NCBI RefSeq assembly: GCF_900090045.1
Contig: NC_041783.1
Location: 124,001-188,000 of the forward strand
DNA from: Plasmodium malariae
Taxonomy: Eukaryota > Apicomplexa > Aconoidasida > Haemosporida > Plasmodiidae
DNA length: 64,000 nt
Direction: 5' to 3'
Below, piece by piece: positions 53,401-64,000 of the stretch (the first letter of the stretch is position 1; each line of letters opens with the position of its first letter). The notes beneath the pieces were generated by a model, which worked only from the letters and a program-made list of their open reading frames with translations, had not been told where the DNA came from and ran no database searches. The position numbers and the translations under genes are program-made.

Positions 53401-55754
53401 ATAAAATCAAAAAAATATACATGTATTTACATGGTTTTCTTATAATGATTTATACATCATACACAACTCGTAATACAACGTTACAACAGAAGATCAATGA
53501 ACGAGGAATTTCATATTAGGCAAGGAAAAATTTTTAAATGAAAAAATTATAGAAAAAATTATATGTATTTCATTTAATAAGATACGGTAATATATCGTTA
53601 AGCATCATCTTCGTCTTTATTTTTTTTTAAGTTGTCTTTTACCTTCTGTTGTAATTTTATATATAATTATATTGTTAATAAGAATCTAAATGAATTTTTA
53701 TTAATAAAAGAGCAATTTTACGTTCAAAATTCCAAATAATGATATGATCTCTTCTTAACTTATGAAAAAATACGTATATGTTATAATATATTTATTTGAA
53801 GAAGTTATTAAAACATGGCATAATATAATAGGCTTACATATATATTAATACTTTATTGTTTATTTTAAACTATTTATTTTAGTTAATAGTAAATTGAATT
53901 TTATTTATTAAATTTATACCGTTCAGAATTTTTAATATCGATTATTTGTTAAATGTATTATTTTCCTATTACATCCTAATTTATAGATTAATTATCAGCA
54001 TTCATGATAGACTTATTCATAGATAAACCATAAGTATACAAAAACACAAAAAACTAAATTTAGAATATAATTAATAATTATGTACTTCTTTTGTTCATAA
54101 TTTTTGTAATATTAATAAAGATTTTTAATTCGTACAAGTTGCAAAAAAAAAAAAAAAAATAATGATATATAGATATAATCTTTTATTCATATTTTATTTA
54201 CGAAGGAAAAATAGGTTATTTTTAAATATTAATAAAAAATATTAATTTTCTACAATGTTTTAGAGTAAAAAATACTTGAAAAAATAATAAAAATGAAAAT
54301 TCAATATTAAAATTAATGTAATTTCTTTTATATTATATAGTATTAAAAAATTATTTTAAATTTAATTTGCATATAATTATAATAATATATATATAGACTA
54401 TGACTATAAACTTTTCGATCTAATTAAAAATTAGAATAATATTTTTAATTGTTTTATTATTATATAAAATTACTCTGTAAGTTAAAATAAATGAAAAATA
54501 TTTATTACAAAATTTATATATAATTATATTTTTTTCTACTACTGATATATAAATATTTTATTTTTGAGCATTATTAAAAAAAGAATAATAAATACAAAAT
54601 AATTAAAAATATGAACTATGGAACGGTTCACAACTTATTTTTTACTGAAATTAAAATTTTTATCAAAATTCTCTCTTTTTATCACCAATAAATATACTAC
54701 AGCAACATTTTAAGTAATGCATTTACATGCTCAGAACAAAGAAATACTTTAAATCATTTATATTTTTTTTTTATTATTTTTTTATTTATGTACGTATAAA
54801 AAAGTAGAAACATTTCAAATATTAGAATATTCTTAAAAATTAAAGCTATATTATTAAAATATCATTTTTTTTTAAGAAAACCTCAAAGGTTCCTGAACAA
54901 ATAATTTCTGCATAAAATATTTATTTTTCGTCTAGTTCAAATAGATAAATACTAATATGAATATATTATATTTAAAAATATAGAATTGAATAATTTAATT
55001 AAAAACAAAAAAATATATTTTTATTAACTCTAATTTTTCTACATTTTTTTTTCGTTGTATTATTTTATTTTTATCGTTTTTTCAGTTTTTATTATATTAT
55101 TAGTACATATAATATTTAAATTATATATATTGTTATACAAATTCTAATTTAGAAAAATATTTCCAAAGTTTTAAAATATTGGTTTTTTTAATTTTATTTT
55201 AATTAATAAAAAATTATATGTATTTTTTTTTTTTTTTTTTGACAAATGGTTATTTTTATTTAAATTATTTAACCATAATTTATTTTACTTTAAGCATTTT
55301 CATATTTTTATATATAAAATTATATAAAAATAGAATATAATAAGTAATTATTTATTATTTGTTCTGTTTTGTTTTTAATGTAACTTTATAAATAATAAAA
55401 TAAATATTATGCTTTTTAATAATAAAACATAGTTGTAAGTATATAGTTTTTAGCATCTTCTAAAATTTTAAGAAGCATTTTGGATTCTTTATTTGTTTTT
55501 CATTTCCATTTTTACTATATATTCTATTCCTAATTTAATTTTCGTAAGTATATATTCTATATTTTTTAATCTATTATTAGTTTTTTCTTTTATTCATTCT
55601 TTCATTTTTATTTATTTTTGCTAAATAGTAGTATAGAAAAATGTTTGGAATATTATATTTTTAATTAATAATTTTATTTTTTTATAATAACCAAGAAAAA
55701 TTAATTAGTCTATTTTAAATAATTTTTAAAATTTTTATTTAAAATAATAGGGAA
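50489..55754. other. AT-rich intergenic stretch
   Basis: Contains long homopolymer tracts (poly-T at about 50.70-50.73 kb, a C7 then T-run at about 52.22-52.25 kb, poly-A at about 54.14 kb). No exon or RNA gene was recognised. The last few hundred bases may hold the promoter and 5' UTR of the downstream gene, but no site can be pinpointed. Confidence 0.6.
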
Positions 55755-56937
55755 ATGAGTACTTTTATGACAGACGATCCACCTAGTGGTGAAGTGGAAG
55801 TTTCAAAACTAAATAGTCCCTTTACTAAAATTAATGAGAAAACTTACACTACCAACACATATTACCTTCCAGAAGAAAGGCCTAACCCACAAAAGCAGTA
55901 CATGTCCTATTCTGATGGAGAATATTATTCAGAAGAAGATGATGATGAAGATGATGAAGAACATTATCATACAGATGGAGAAACTTATGAATCAGAAGAT
56001 GAAGAAGATCAAGAAGATAAAGATGATGAGAACGTAGATAATGATGATGCAGAAGATAATGATGATGAACTAGAAGATAATAATGAAAAACAAGAAGATG
56101 AACCAAGTAATCAAGTTGTTCCTTGTTTACAAGCCGGTGAAGGTACAAGTTCCGGCGAATTACAAGATCTTCTTCCATATGAAGAAGACGTTCAACAAAC
56201 ACCCTATAATTATGAAAAACCAACACTCACCTTATATGGATTAATGATGTTTATTGTCTTCTTAATGCGTTTAGGAGTAAGTTTTTTTTTTAAATAAAAA
56301 AAAAAATACAAAGTTATATGAGATATATATAAAAATACTTTTTTACATTTACATTTTATGTATATAGAAAAAAAATTTATAATAATAAAAAAAACATATT
56401 TTAAATAATTTTTAATATTTTCTTCAGAGAGCAAGTTCTAAAAGGCTGAGAAAGAAATTTAAAGCTAGAAGAGATTTACTTGGATGGTTGGACATACTTA
56501 ATTATAAAATTAATAGGCACGATAAGAGAATGATGGCAGATCTACAAATACTAGAAACTAAAATTAACATGGAAGAGGAAAGAATGGAAAAGAAATTTGA
56601 TAAAAAAAGATTTGATGCGAAAAACAGAGCATTATGTAAACTAGGTGATGATCCTGCACCTTGTATAGGTCCTCGTTATGACAGAAGAGGTATACTCTTA
56701 GAAAAGAAATTGAATAAAATAGATTTGGAATATGAAAGATATAGAATGAAAAAGATTAGACGTTGGAACAAAATGAAAGAAAAATTTCACAAAAAACTAA
56801 AGAAGGTTCAGAAAAAACAAGAAAAGAGAAGACTAAAAAAGTGCAGAAAAATGCACAAGTTTGAAAGAAAATGGAATGGTGCACCCCACTCATTTAAAGC
56901 ATACATTAGACTCAAGACTGCAGAACAAAGAGTTTAA
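55755..56937 (+). CDS. Acidic-TM-basic single-pass protein, two exons, unknown function
   Basis: Exon 1 is 55755-56276 (174 codons). The GTAAGT donor is at 56277 and the TTTTCTTCAG acceptor at 56418-56427, giving a 151-bp phase-0 intron. Exon 2 is 56428-56937, for a 343-residue product. Residues 53-117 are dominated by Asp/Glu. A membrane segment lies at about 156-173 (LTLYGLMMFIVFLMRLG), and the intron falls just after it. Residues 175-343 are highly basic, helical and rich in Arg/Lys (RASSKRLRKKFKARR at the start, KKIRRWNKMKEKFHKKLKKV later), with cysteines at 244, 253 and 313. There is no signal peptide and no PEXEL near the N-terminus. The positive-inside rule puts the basic half on the cytosolic side. 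This topology and exon layout resemble PEXEL-negative exported proteins such as SBP1 and MAHRP1, which is inference only. It is a well-formed gene at the edge of the conserved chromosome, probably known only as a conserved or exported hypothetical. Confidence 0.85.
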
Positions 56938-59181
56938 TTAAAAAAACTAAAAATATAAATATTTGAAAAAATTGAAAAAATGTTACATTGTACTGTGTAA
57001 TCTCACATACATTTATTAAAAGTAGTTAAATAATAACAATAAATAGAAGCAATGGAATCATATGTTTTCTACATCAATAAAATATCAAAAATAATAATTA
57101 AGGGGGTTATATATAACAAAAAACAGTAGATAGAAATAATGCACCGTTTTTAATTAATGGAAAAACATTTTTAGATAAAATGCAAGATATATATACTAAG
57201 TGAAAAGGGAAAAAATGTCGTAGAAAAAAATAACATAAAAAGATAAATTGCAAAAAGAAAATTCTTGGACAAAATAAAATAATTTTAAACACAACGTTAA
57301 TTAATAAAATTTTAATATATATTTACTAACTAAATTTACATCTTATTGTAAGAACAATAACATTTCTTAAATTTATCATATCTACAATCAATATATTGTA
57401 ATTACCCACAGTGTATTACAAATATTGTACTTTATTTATGTCTTTTTAATCTCAAACATTATTATTTACTTGTTCACGTATTTTTATATATTTTATTACC
57501 TTTTTTTTTATCTTTCTTATACGTATAAATATATATCATATTCAAATATGTAAAGAAGTCTTATTTATTATTACGAAAAATAGCGTATATATATAACCAA
57601 TAACAGTGGAATAAACCGTTTTAACGCATGTTCTAATTTCTTTTAACATATAAATAATCAAATAATATATAATAATAAATGTTAATAAATACTATGATAA
57701 ATTTTCTCCTAATCTTTTTTTTTTTTTTTTATCCTTTGTTGCTATTTTCATCTATATATATGTTAGCTTTTTATGTTTTAATGTTTTCTGTACTTACCTG
57801 AATTTGTTTTAATTCGTTCCAAGATATATAAATTTGTATGACTTTGAGATATTTGTTTTATAATGTTTTTTGACAAACATAATTTGATTAATACAAATTT
57901 GACTATTTTATGAAATATTTTTAAATAAATTTATTTTAAAAAATGAAGTTGCACATTTATTATTACAAGAATTATAATGTATCCCATAAAAAAAGAATCT
58001 AAATCTGCATTGTTTAATAAGAATTTTCGACGAAATAAGTATACACGGGAAATATTAATATATTTACAAATAAATTAAATTTTTTTTATGGCTAAATTTT
58101 AGATATATATATATTCAGCCAAAAATAGATTTAAACAAAATAAGCATATGGAAATTATAGAGCATTTATTTCTCTCACATTTTTGTAAACAAACCTTTTC
58201 TTTTTGTTTTAAGAATTACTATAAATATGGGTTGTCCCATTTAACTAATAACCTCTGATTATTTTAATATATTATGCAATTATTTTCAGCAATTATTATG
58301 CAACTATTATATTATAAACAAAGATAAAAACAAAATATTATAAGAATAAAAAAGTATGTTAACGAGAACTCCTAAAAATATTAACCTTCACCACCTCTAA
58401 ATGGTGTCTTTTGTTAAAAATACAAACCTCCTTGCATTATATATTTGTTTCATTTATACATGCATATACATATATAACATTACTTAGGGAAGTAAAAGAA
58501 CGAAAATTTAGACAACTATATAATTCAGCTCCAACAATAACCAAGGACACTATATAAATTAATAGATACACTTTTATACTAAAACGTCGAATATAATATA
58601 AGGATGAATAAAAGAATATGTAATAATTAAAAAATTTGGAAGATTATAATATTTTAAGAGCATATACTCTTAATCCTTCTTTATTCTTATACTATATATA
58701 AAAAAACATTTAGTTCAAATACTATTCTTCTTTTAAAATAAAATAGTGTAATTATGGATAACATAATAACATTAAAATATAATATTATTATAACATAATA
58801 ATATTTAAACATATACCTTTTTTCTAAAATCTTGCTACAGTAACATTATTTAAGTATTTCTAAAATAGTGTATGTCTTATTTGCATAATAAAACGTTTCC
58901 TACTTTACACAATTCTAAAATTTTTTTTGTTTTTTTTTTCTTTTAACTTAATCTTTTAATAAATAAATATAATAAAAAAAGGAAAAAAAAAAAAAAAAAA
59001 AAACTACCTATAAAACTATGTAGTTCATTTAAATTATACCATGAATTCTTTTTAGTTTATCAAAATGTGTGAAAATATAATCATTTACTTAAACGTGTAC
59101 GCTAAAATTTTTCCAATTTTATTTTTTTTTTTTTAAATAAAAATTTATCCTTCTGTTAACTTTTTCTACTTTGCAATAATT
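56938..59181. other. Intergenic stretch between convergent genes
   Basis: This lies between the 3' ends of the 55.8-kb gene (+) and the P1 gene (-). It contains poly-A/T and TA runs. A minus-strand open frame at 57107-57292 is within chance length. No gene is supported. Confidence 0.65.
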
Positions 59182-59916
59182 CTAACCAAATAATGAAAAA
59201 CCTAAGTCATCTTCTTCTTCTTCCTCTTCTACTTTCTCTTCTTTTTTGGATTCCTTTTTATCTTCACTAGGTTTATCCGCTGTGGCTTGTGTTCCGGATG
59301 ATGGGGCACCTCCTCCAATACTCAAGTTACTTAATAATCCCCTAATAATTTTTTAAAACAAAATTATTATTATTATTATTATTATTACTATTCAAAATAA
59401 CAGAATATGCATTTAACTTGTACAATCAAATTTGTAACAATTTAAATTATGCACATCCCTAAAAATGGCTGTTACAATGGGTACAATCAAAGCGGTTCTC
59501 CATGAATATGCATATGTGTTCATGTATTATATTAAATATATGTACATATATGTTTACATAATAACATATATAAATGACATATGTATAATATATCTTTAAT
59601 ATACTTAATATACCACAAAAAATATGCAATGGTTTTACTATATATTAAGTGTTATACATACGTACACATGTATTTTGCTTTATATATATATATTTTTTTT
59701 TTTTTTTGTCCTTTACTCAATATCTTTTCCTTTTAATGTTTTTTCAAAAAGCATTGGTAAGTATGGCAAAACTGTGTTATTTGATTTTTTAATAAGTTTC
59801 ACAATATTTTCACTAGTTATGCTCATTTTCTCTTCATGTAATATTAAAGCAGCATATGTACATAAAAGCTCCTGCTTTTCACAATCTGGTATTTCTGATA
59901 CTGGAATTGCTGCCAT
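59182..59916 (-). CDS. RPP1: 60S acidic ribosomal protein P1 (RPLP1)
   Basis: P1 pairs with P2 on P0 to form the lateral stalk of the large ribosomal subunit, which recruits and activates elongation-factor GTPases. Exon 1 is 59717-59916 and begins MAAIPVSEIPDCEKQELLCT. It continues YAALILHEEKMSITSENIVK and LIKKSNNTVLPYLPMLFEKT, the conserved helical dimerisation domain. A 375-bp intron (donor GTAAAG, acceptor ATTATTAG) interrupts the codon for Glu67 in phase 2. Exon 2 is 59182-59341. It starts GLLSNLSIGGGAPSSGTQ, runs through a short hinge and an acidic KKEEKVEEEEEEDD tract, and ends LGFSLFG. The total of 119 residues is normal for P1. The intron carries an (ATT)n run. The hinge is shorter in alanine than in many eukaryotes. 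Identification is firm. It is the best anchor for placing this window by synteny. Confidence 0.97.
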
Positions 59917-61049
59917 TTCCCCTTTTAATTAAAGCTTTGTGATAAATTATATAAAGAAATTTTTTAAAAATAAAAATATTTTTTCTGTATTTCAAATAAA
60001 TTTTCTGCTCTTTTTAACACTTTTTACGATACCAAGAAAATTTTATTCACATTACATGTATATACTTTTTTTCATAAAAAATAACAATAATAAAAATTAA
60101 AAAAAAATTTTTAAATAAAAAATAATAATACCAATAAAAAGAAAATATCAAAACAATAAAGAACGTTATGTAAATAAATAAATATATATATATATACATG
60201 TATATATGCACGTTATACAAAGAAGGTGAAAAAATACGTGCTTCAAGAATTAATATTAGTGTATCAAAGAGGTTATTAACATATTTTTCACGTAAAATAT
60301 AATGTAAGAACTACGTACGTAAATATATATAAATATATATATATCAAATACCCAACATTTTTGAACATTTTCGTACGAATTTTCAACTTTTTTGCTTTAT
60401 CAAATATTATAGCACATTATTCAAAGGAGTTAATTAAAAATTGCGCTAATTAAATCTTTTTCTGTTTTAATAATAGTAAAATTAAAAACGCCATTATAAT
60501 AACGCTTCATAAATTTATGTATAAAAAAATATATATAATATAACACTCTGCTCATTTATATGTTTAAAAAATCGAAGATAGAAATAACTGAAATTCTTGT
60601 GAGAGCTAAATACAAATATACACATGAAGTGTATACATGTATATATATGCATACATATTTATATGTATATATATGAACCCACAATACAATAAATAATATA
60701 GCAAGTTAAGAAAAAAGTAGCCATTTAATTTTAGAGTTCCTTAAACACATGAAAAGTAAGGAATATTTAAAATTAAAACGCTAATAATTTTAAAATAAGT
60801 TATTTTTATCCGTTTCATGTAAATTTTATATTCTACAAAATCATGAGAAAATATTTTATATGTTCATCCAAAAAATTATTTTATGCAGTTGATATTATTT
60901 AATTTTACATACTAAAAATATAGTAAATGTTTGAAGTTTATTAATTTGAGCTATATTTGAATTTTTAATTTATGTTTTTAAAAAAAAAAAAAAAGAAAAA
61001 AAACATTATATCGAACATATCTCTTTTATTAAATTACACATATATAAAA
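59917..61049. other. P1 upstream region
   Basis: Sequence upstream of the P1 start codon, with alternating purine-pyrimidine ATGTATATAT-type runs typical of Plasmodium promoters. No transcription start site or motif can be fixed from sequence alone. Confidence 0.5.
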
Positions 61050-61277
61050 ATGAAAATTATTTCAAATAAAATAAAAATTACCTTTCAAAAACAGCACAAA
61101 CAATGTATGTTTCTTATTACATTATTATACAAGAAAAAAAATATGGTATCTTATAGGTTATATAACTACAAAGTAATCTATTTAGTAAACTATTATAAAA
61201 CTTATGTAGATATTATGAGATCTCTGTTCTTTCAAAAAAGATTAGTTAAATTGGAAAACAGAACAGAAATCTTGTAA
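61050..61277 (+). CDS. Possible small basic protein, unrecognised
   Basis: From ATG 61050 the frame gives 75 residues beginning MKIISNKIKITFQKQHKQ and ending VKLENRTEIL. The frame stays open upstream to 60972 through a poly-Lys stretch, but the internal Met is the more natural start. The protein is basic and Tyr-rich (SYRLYNYKVIYLVNYYKTYV), with no signal peptide or clear membrane helix. The non-repetitive ending and varied codons argue for a real small gene, perhaps of mitochondrial type, but no family is recognised. 101 open codons would be uncommon by chance. Confidence 0.35.
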   Translation: MKIISNKIKITFQKQHKQCMFLITLLYKKKNMVSYRLYNYKVIYLVNYYKTYVDIMRSLFFQKRLVKLENRTEIL

Positions 61278-61669
61278 TTTAATATTAAATTTAAAAATAT
61301 GAAAAATTAAAATAAGAAAAAAAAAAATTTTCAATATAAGGATTAAATATAAATAATGTATTAAAGGAAAATTTATGTATATACTCATTGACAACATAAA
61401 AGGTTGTAATAAAATAAAAAAAATTGAAAATAATTTCTTTTTTTTTTCATTTGATATACATATGAATTACATTATTCGTACATGAACATATTCTAGTTCA
61501 AAAAAAAAGACGCCATAATAAATAATACATTTTGTATGTAATTTTTGTTGAGCACATAAAATGGAAAAAAATAATCTTAGCATAATATTTGGTCCTTACT
61601 TTTAATCAATTAAAAGGTAAATCTCGTATGATTTAATTAACTGTAATTTCCGTTCGTAACCTTCTATAT
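61278..61669. other. Short intergenic stretch
   Basis: Nothing recognisable lies between the small open frame and the tandem repeat. Confidence 0.55.
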
Positions 61670-61858
61670 TATGAAAAATACATTTTTATAACACCAATTT
61701 AACATTTCACACTTTTTATATATATATTATGAAAAATACATTTATATAACACCAATTTAACATTTCACACTTTTTACATATATATTATGAAAAATACATT
61801 TTTATAACACCAATTTAACATTTCACACTTTTTATATATATATTATGAATTATACATT
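61670..61858. repeat. 58-bp tandem repeat, three copies plus a partial fourth
   Basis: Units start at 61670, 61728, 61786 and 61844, each with TATGAAAAATACATTT, followed by TAACACCAATTTAACATTTC and ACACTTTTTA and a TA-rich end. The first three copies differ by only a few bases (for example ATTTATAT for ATTTTTAT in copy 2). The fourth diverges after about 15 bases. It is non-coding in all frames. Confidence 0.95.
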
Positions 61859-62982
61859 TTTTAATATGATTTTAAAATGAAAATATGTTGTTAGAATGTT
61901 TTGATGCACATATAGACGCTTGAAGGATAAACATTTTATTATATTGAACAAACACTAGCATAAATACAAAGAAACATGTTTTATCAAAAAGCTGCTAATT
62001 TTGTAGAGAATTCTTTAAAAATAAACATTTCATATAATATTCATACTGATTTATATCTTCTAACAGTTATGTTGTTTTATAAATCATATTCAGTAAAACA
62101 ATTCATAGAAGAGAAATTATTATTTAATTGTTTTTTTTTTAATAAAATAAAGTAGAAGTATACAATTATACTTCATCTTTGTCTTTATTGTTATTTTTTT
62201 TTTTCATATTTTCAAATATTTTATTTTGTTGGCATTTTTATATTTTCAAAAGTAGATTATGTATTTTAATTCTTATAAACATATAGTCTTCAAAGAACTA
62301 GGATCTTACTTATATATATAAATATAATAAATAAAAATTTATGCATTATAATAAGGGTATTTATTTATTTTTATTTTTTTTACCTTATATTGTACTTCTA
62401 AGCATTGTTAACTTCTTTTCTACAGTTATATAGCCACTCAACTAAATAATTCTTCCTTTTTTTAAGATGTATAACTATTGCTACAATGTGCTTTTTATAT
62501 TCATTTTTCACTTATATATTTTTAAAATGAAAATAAGGAAATCATCTAAAATATCGAATACACAAAAGGAAATAAAAAAAAACAAAGAAAAATGAATTGT
62601 ATATTTATTAAAATATGCATCTTTATTTAAAAAAAGAAAATGATTATTTAAAACAAAGATGTTTAATTTATCTAATATAAATTAATTTTGTCCATTACTG
62701 TTTTAAAGAAAAAACAGTATAGTGAAAAAACTGATTAGCGCTTAAAACATAAATTTAATTCTATTGATAATATATAAATTATAAACATACAAGTATAAAA
62801 ACTGTAATACATAAGTATAAAATAAATGATGTGTTTATCAAAATTTATATAAATAGTTTATACAGTATATTATAATAATTTCATTCTATTGAATTAATGC
62901 ATATATTTAATGAGAAGTTATTTTTTTTTTTTTATACTTTTAAAAAAATATATTATCAATAAGATAAAAATAAAAAGATATC
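61859..62982. other. Intergenic stretch before the tRNA
   Basis: No gene was recognised. A minus-strand run near 62.16-62.20 kb would read KKKNNNKDKDEV before a stop, but it is preceded by several stops. Confidence 0.6.
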
Positions 62983-63054
62983 GCGTCAATAGTCTAACGG
63001 CCATGATACCTGCCTTCCAAGCAGGTGACCCGGGTTCGACTCCCGGTTGACGCA
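62983..63054 (+). tRNA. tRNA-Gly (anticodon UCC)
   Basis: A 72-nt cloverleaf. The acceptor stem GCGTCAA pairs with TTGACGC and the discriminator is A. The anticodon stem CCTGC/GCAGG encloses the loop CTTCCAA, giving anticodon TCC. The T arm is CCGGG-TTCGACT-CCCGG. An A-box-like TAGTCTAACGG and B box GGTTCGACTCC are present, and an oligo-T stretch downstream (TTTTTATTT near 63086) could terminate RNA polymerase III. There is no intron, and CCA is not encoded. It decodes GGA and, by wobble, GGG glycine codons. Confidence 0.97.
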
Positions 63055-64000
63055 AAAATGTAATGTTATTAATAGTAATAATTTGTTTTTATTTAATAAA
63101 TTTCTTTCATATTTTATTATTTTTATAGTGTATATAGTAATTTTTAAAATTTATCAGTTTTTATTATTATTTATAAAATATCTCTTTCTTGTCACTCTCC
63201 TTATTATAAGCTTAGGTTGAAAAGAGAGTGTATATTACAAAAAATAAAATAAAATATTTTTATATATATGTATGATTTCTTTTAATAATTTTTAATAGTA
63301 TTATTTATTAATGAAAATATAAGTAGCATTGAAGAATTAATACATTGAATAAAACATATTTTCCATTTTTATATTCTGAATTATATTTGTAATTACTGTG
63401 ATATAGAATTATTAACGGAAAATAACATTTATAAGAGTTCAAATATATCTTTATTTTATTTAAAAACATCTCTTAAAAATAACAAGATTACTTATTAATT
63501 TCATTTTTAATAATGCCAATAAATGAGTTATATATATATTACAGAAAAAAGATCTTTACATTTATAAACTTAGAGCATGTGTATACTATAGAACGAACAG
63601 ATAAAGCATTATTATTTTATCTGATCATGTACTTCATAAAACTGGATGTTACATTGTGTTGTCTGTTACCTATATATTTTTCTAATATTTTTTTTTTTTA
63701 TATATTTTCTTAACAATTAACCATAGTATAAAAATACAACCACCAAAAAAATGAAACACTATAGAATATTTATTTTTTATTGATATACATTGATATACAA
63801 CAAACGTCATAGAATATTTAAGACATATTACAATATTTTTTGTGTTATATTTACTTTAAATCTACATAATCAAAAATATAATTAATAAAAAATTAGTTAA
63901 TAAAATAAATTTATCGGTTTTATATAGCTATTATTTTATTATTATATTTTTTCAAATATAATTCAGCATAATATATAAATGAAAGACAAAAAAATCATAT
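63055..64000. other. AT-rich stretch at the right edge
   Basis: A plus-strand open frame of 66 codons at 63513-63713 (MPINELYIYYRKKIFTFINL…) could be a first exon running into a T-rich intron, but nothing confirms it. No other feature was seen. Confidence 0.45.

Noticed and set aside
53598..53660. Minus-strand peptide ending KDNLKKNKDEDDA
   Set aside because: Looks like an exported-protein tail, but the frame is only about 22 codons after a stop and no upstream exon was found.
55834..56226. Open frames on both strands inside the 55.8-kb gene (55834-56037 +, 55882-56226 -)
   Set aside because: They are shadows of the GATGAA-rich acidic repeat in exon 1. His/Leu-rich and Met/Lys-rich translations are the expected out-of-frame products.
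57107..57292. Minus-strand 61-codon frame between the convergent genes
   Set aside because: Hydrophobic low-complexity translation of A-rich DNA, chance length.
59624..59932. 102-codon plus-strand open frame
   Set aside because: It is the antisense shadow of P1 exon 1.
1..64000. CRISPR arrays, insertion sequences, bacterial-type operons or riboswitches
   Set aside because: None present. The window is eukaryotic nuclear DNA with spliced genes. No transposase-like sequence or telomeric or other canonical subtelomeric repeat block was seen.

Overview
The window is Plasmodium nuclear DNA from the edge of a subtelomere, and P. malariae is the best fit. It is extremely A+T-rich and full of poly-A/T and (TA)n runs. 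Genes have one short AT-rich intron with GTA...AG borders, and degenerate copies of Plasmodium multigene families are easy to read. The species call rests on several copies with the two-exon fam-l/fam-m layout described for P. malariae: a 28-29 codon hydrophobic first exon, a phase-0 intron, an R-L-L motif at residues 52-54, and one or two C-terminal membrane segments. STP1-like and pir-like remnants accompany them.

Left part (about 1-39.5 kb) is the multigene-family zone. In order it holds a three-exon pir pseudogene (+, 1.06-2.28 kb), a fam-m pseudogene (-, 4.94-5.83 kb), an exported-protein pseudogene (+, 13.37-14.27 kb), one intact two-exon PEXEL protein gene (-, 18.79-19.58 kb), an STP1 tail-exon remnant (-, 22.95-23.99 kb), an exported-protein pseudogene with a single stop (-, 26.61-27.45 kb), a fam-l pseudogene (-, 30.10-31.11 kb) and a further decayed exported-protein gene (-, 34.33-34.92 kb). 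Seven of eight family members carry stops, frameshifts or damaged splice or start sites. Long stretches between them show no recognisable gene.

Middle part (about 42.5-50.5 kb) is a transition. A roughly 3-kb interval (42.57-45.52 kb, +) holds many short protein-like runs in shifting frames, interrupted by stops, and ends in a hydrophobic C-terminal tail. I read it as a large decayed secreted or surface-protein gene that I cannot name. At 50.13 kb lies a small two-exon gene for a single-pass membrane protein.

Right part (55.7-64 kb) is the start of conserved chromosome. It holds a well-formed two-exon gene for a 343-residue single-pass protein with an acidic N-terminal half and a very basic C-terminal half, the 60S acidic ribosomal protein P1 gene (-, two exons), a possible small basic protein, a 58-bp tandem repeat and a tRNA-Gly(UCC).

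The intact genes fall into three roles: host-cell export or remodelling (the PEXEL gene and, by inference from architecture, the two genes at 50.1 and 55.8 kb), translation (P1, tRNA-Gly), and unknown. The most interesting items are the pair of signal-peptide-less single-pass genes that share a phase-0 intron directly after the membrane segment, and the unidentified decayed gene at 42.6-45.5 kb.
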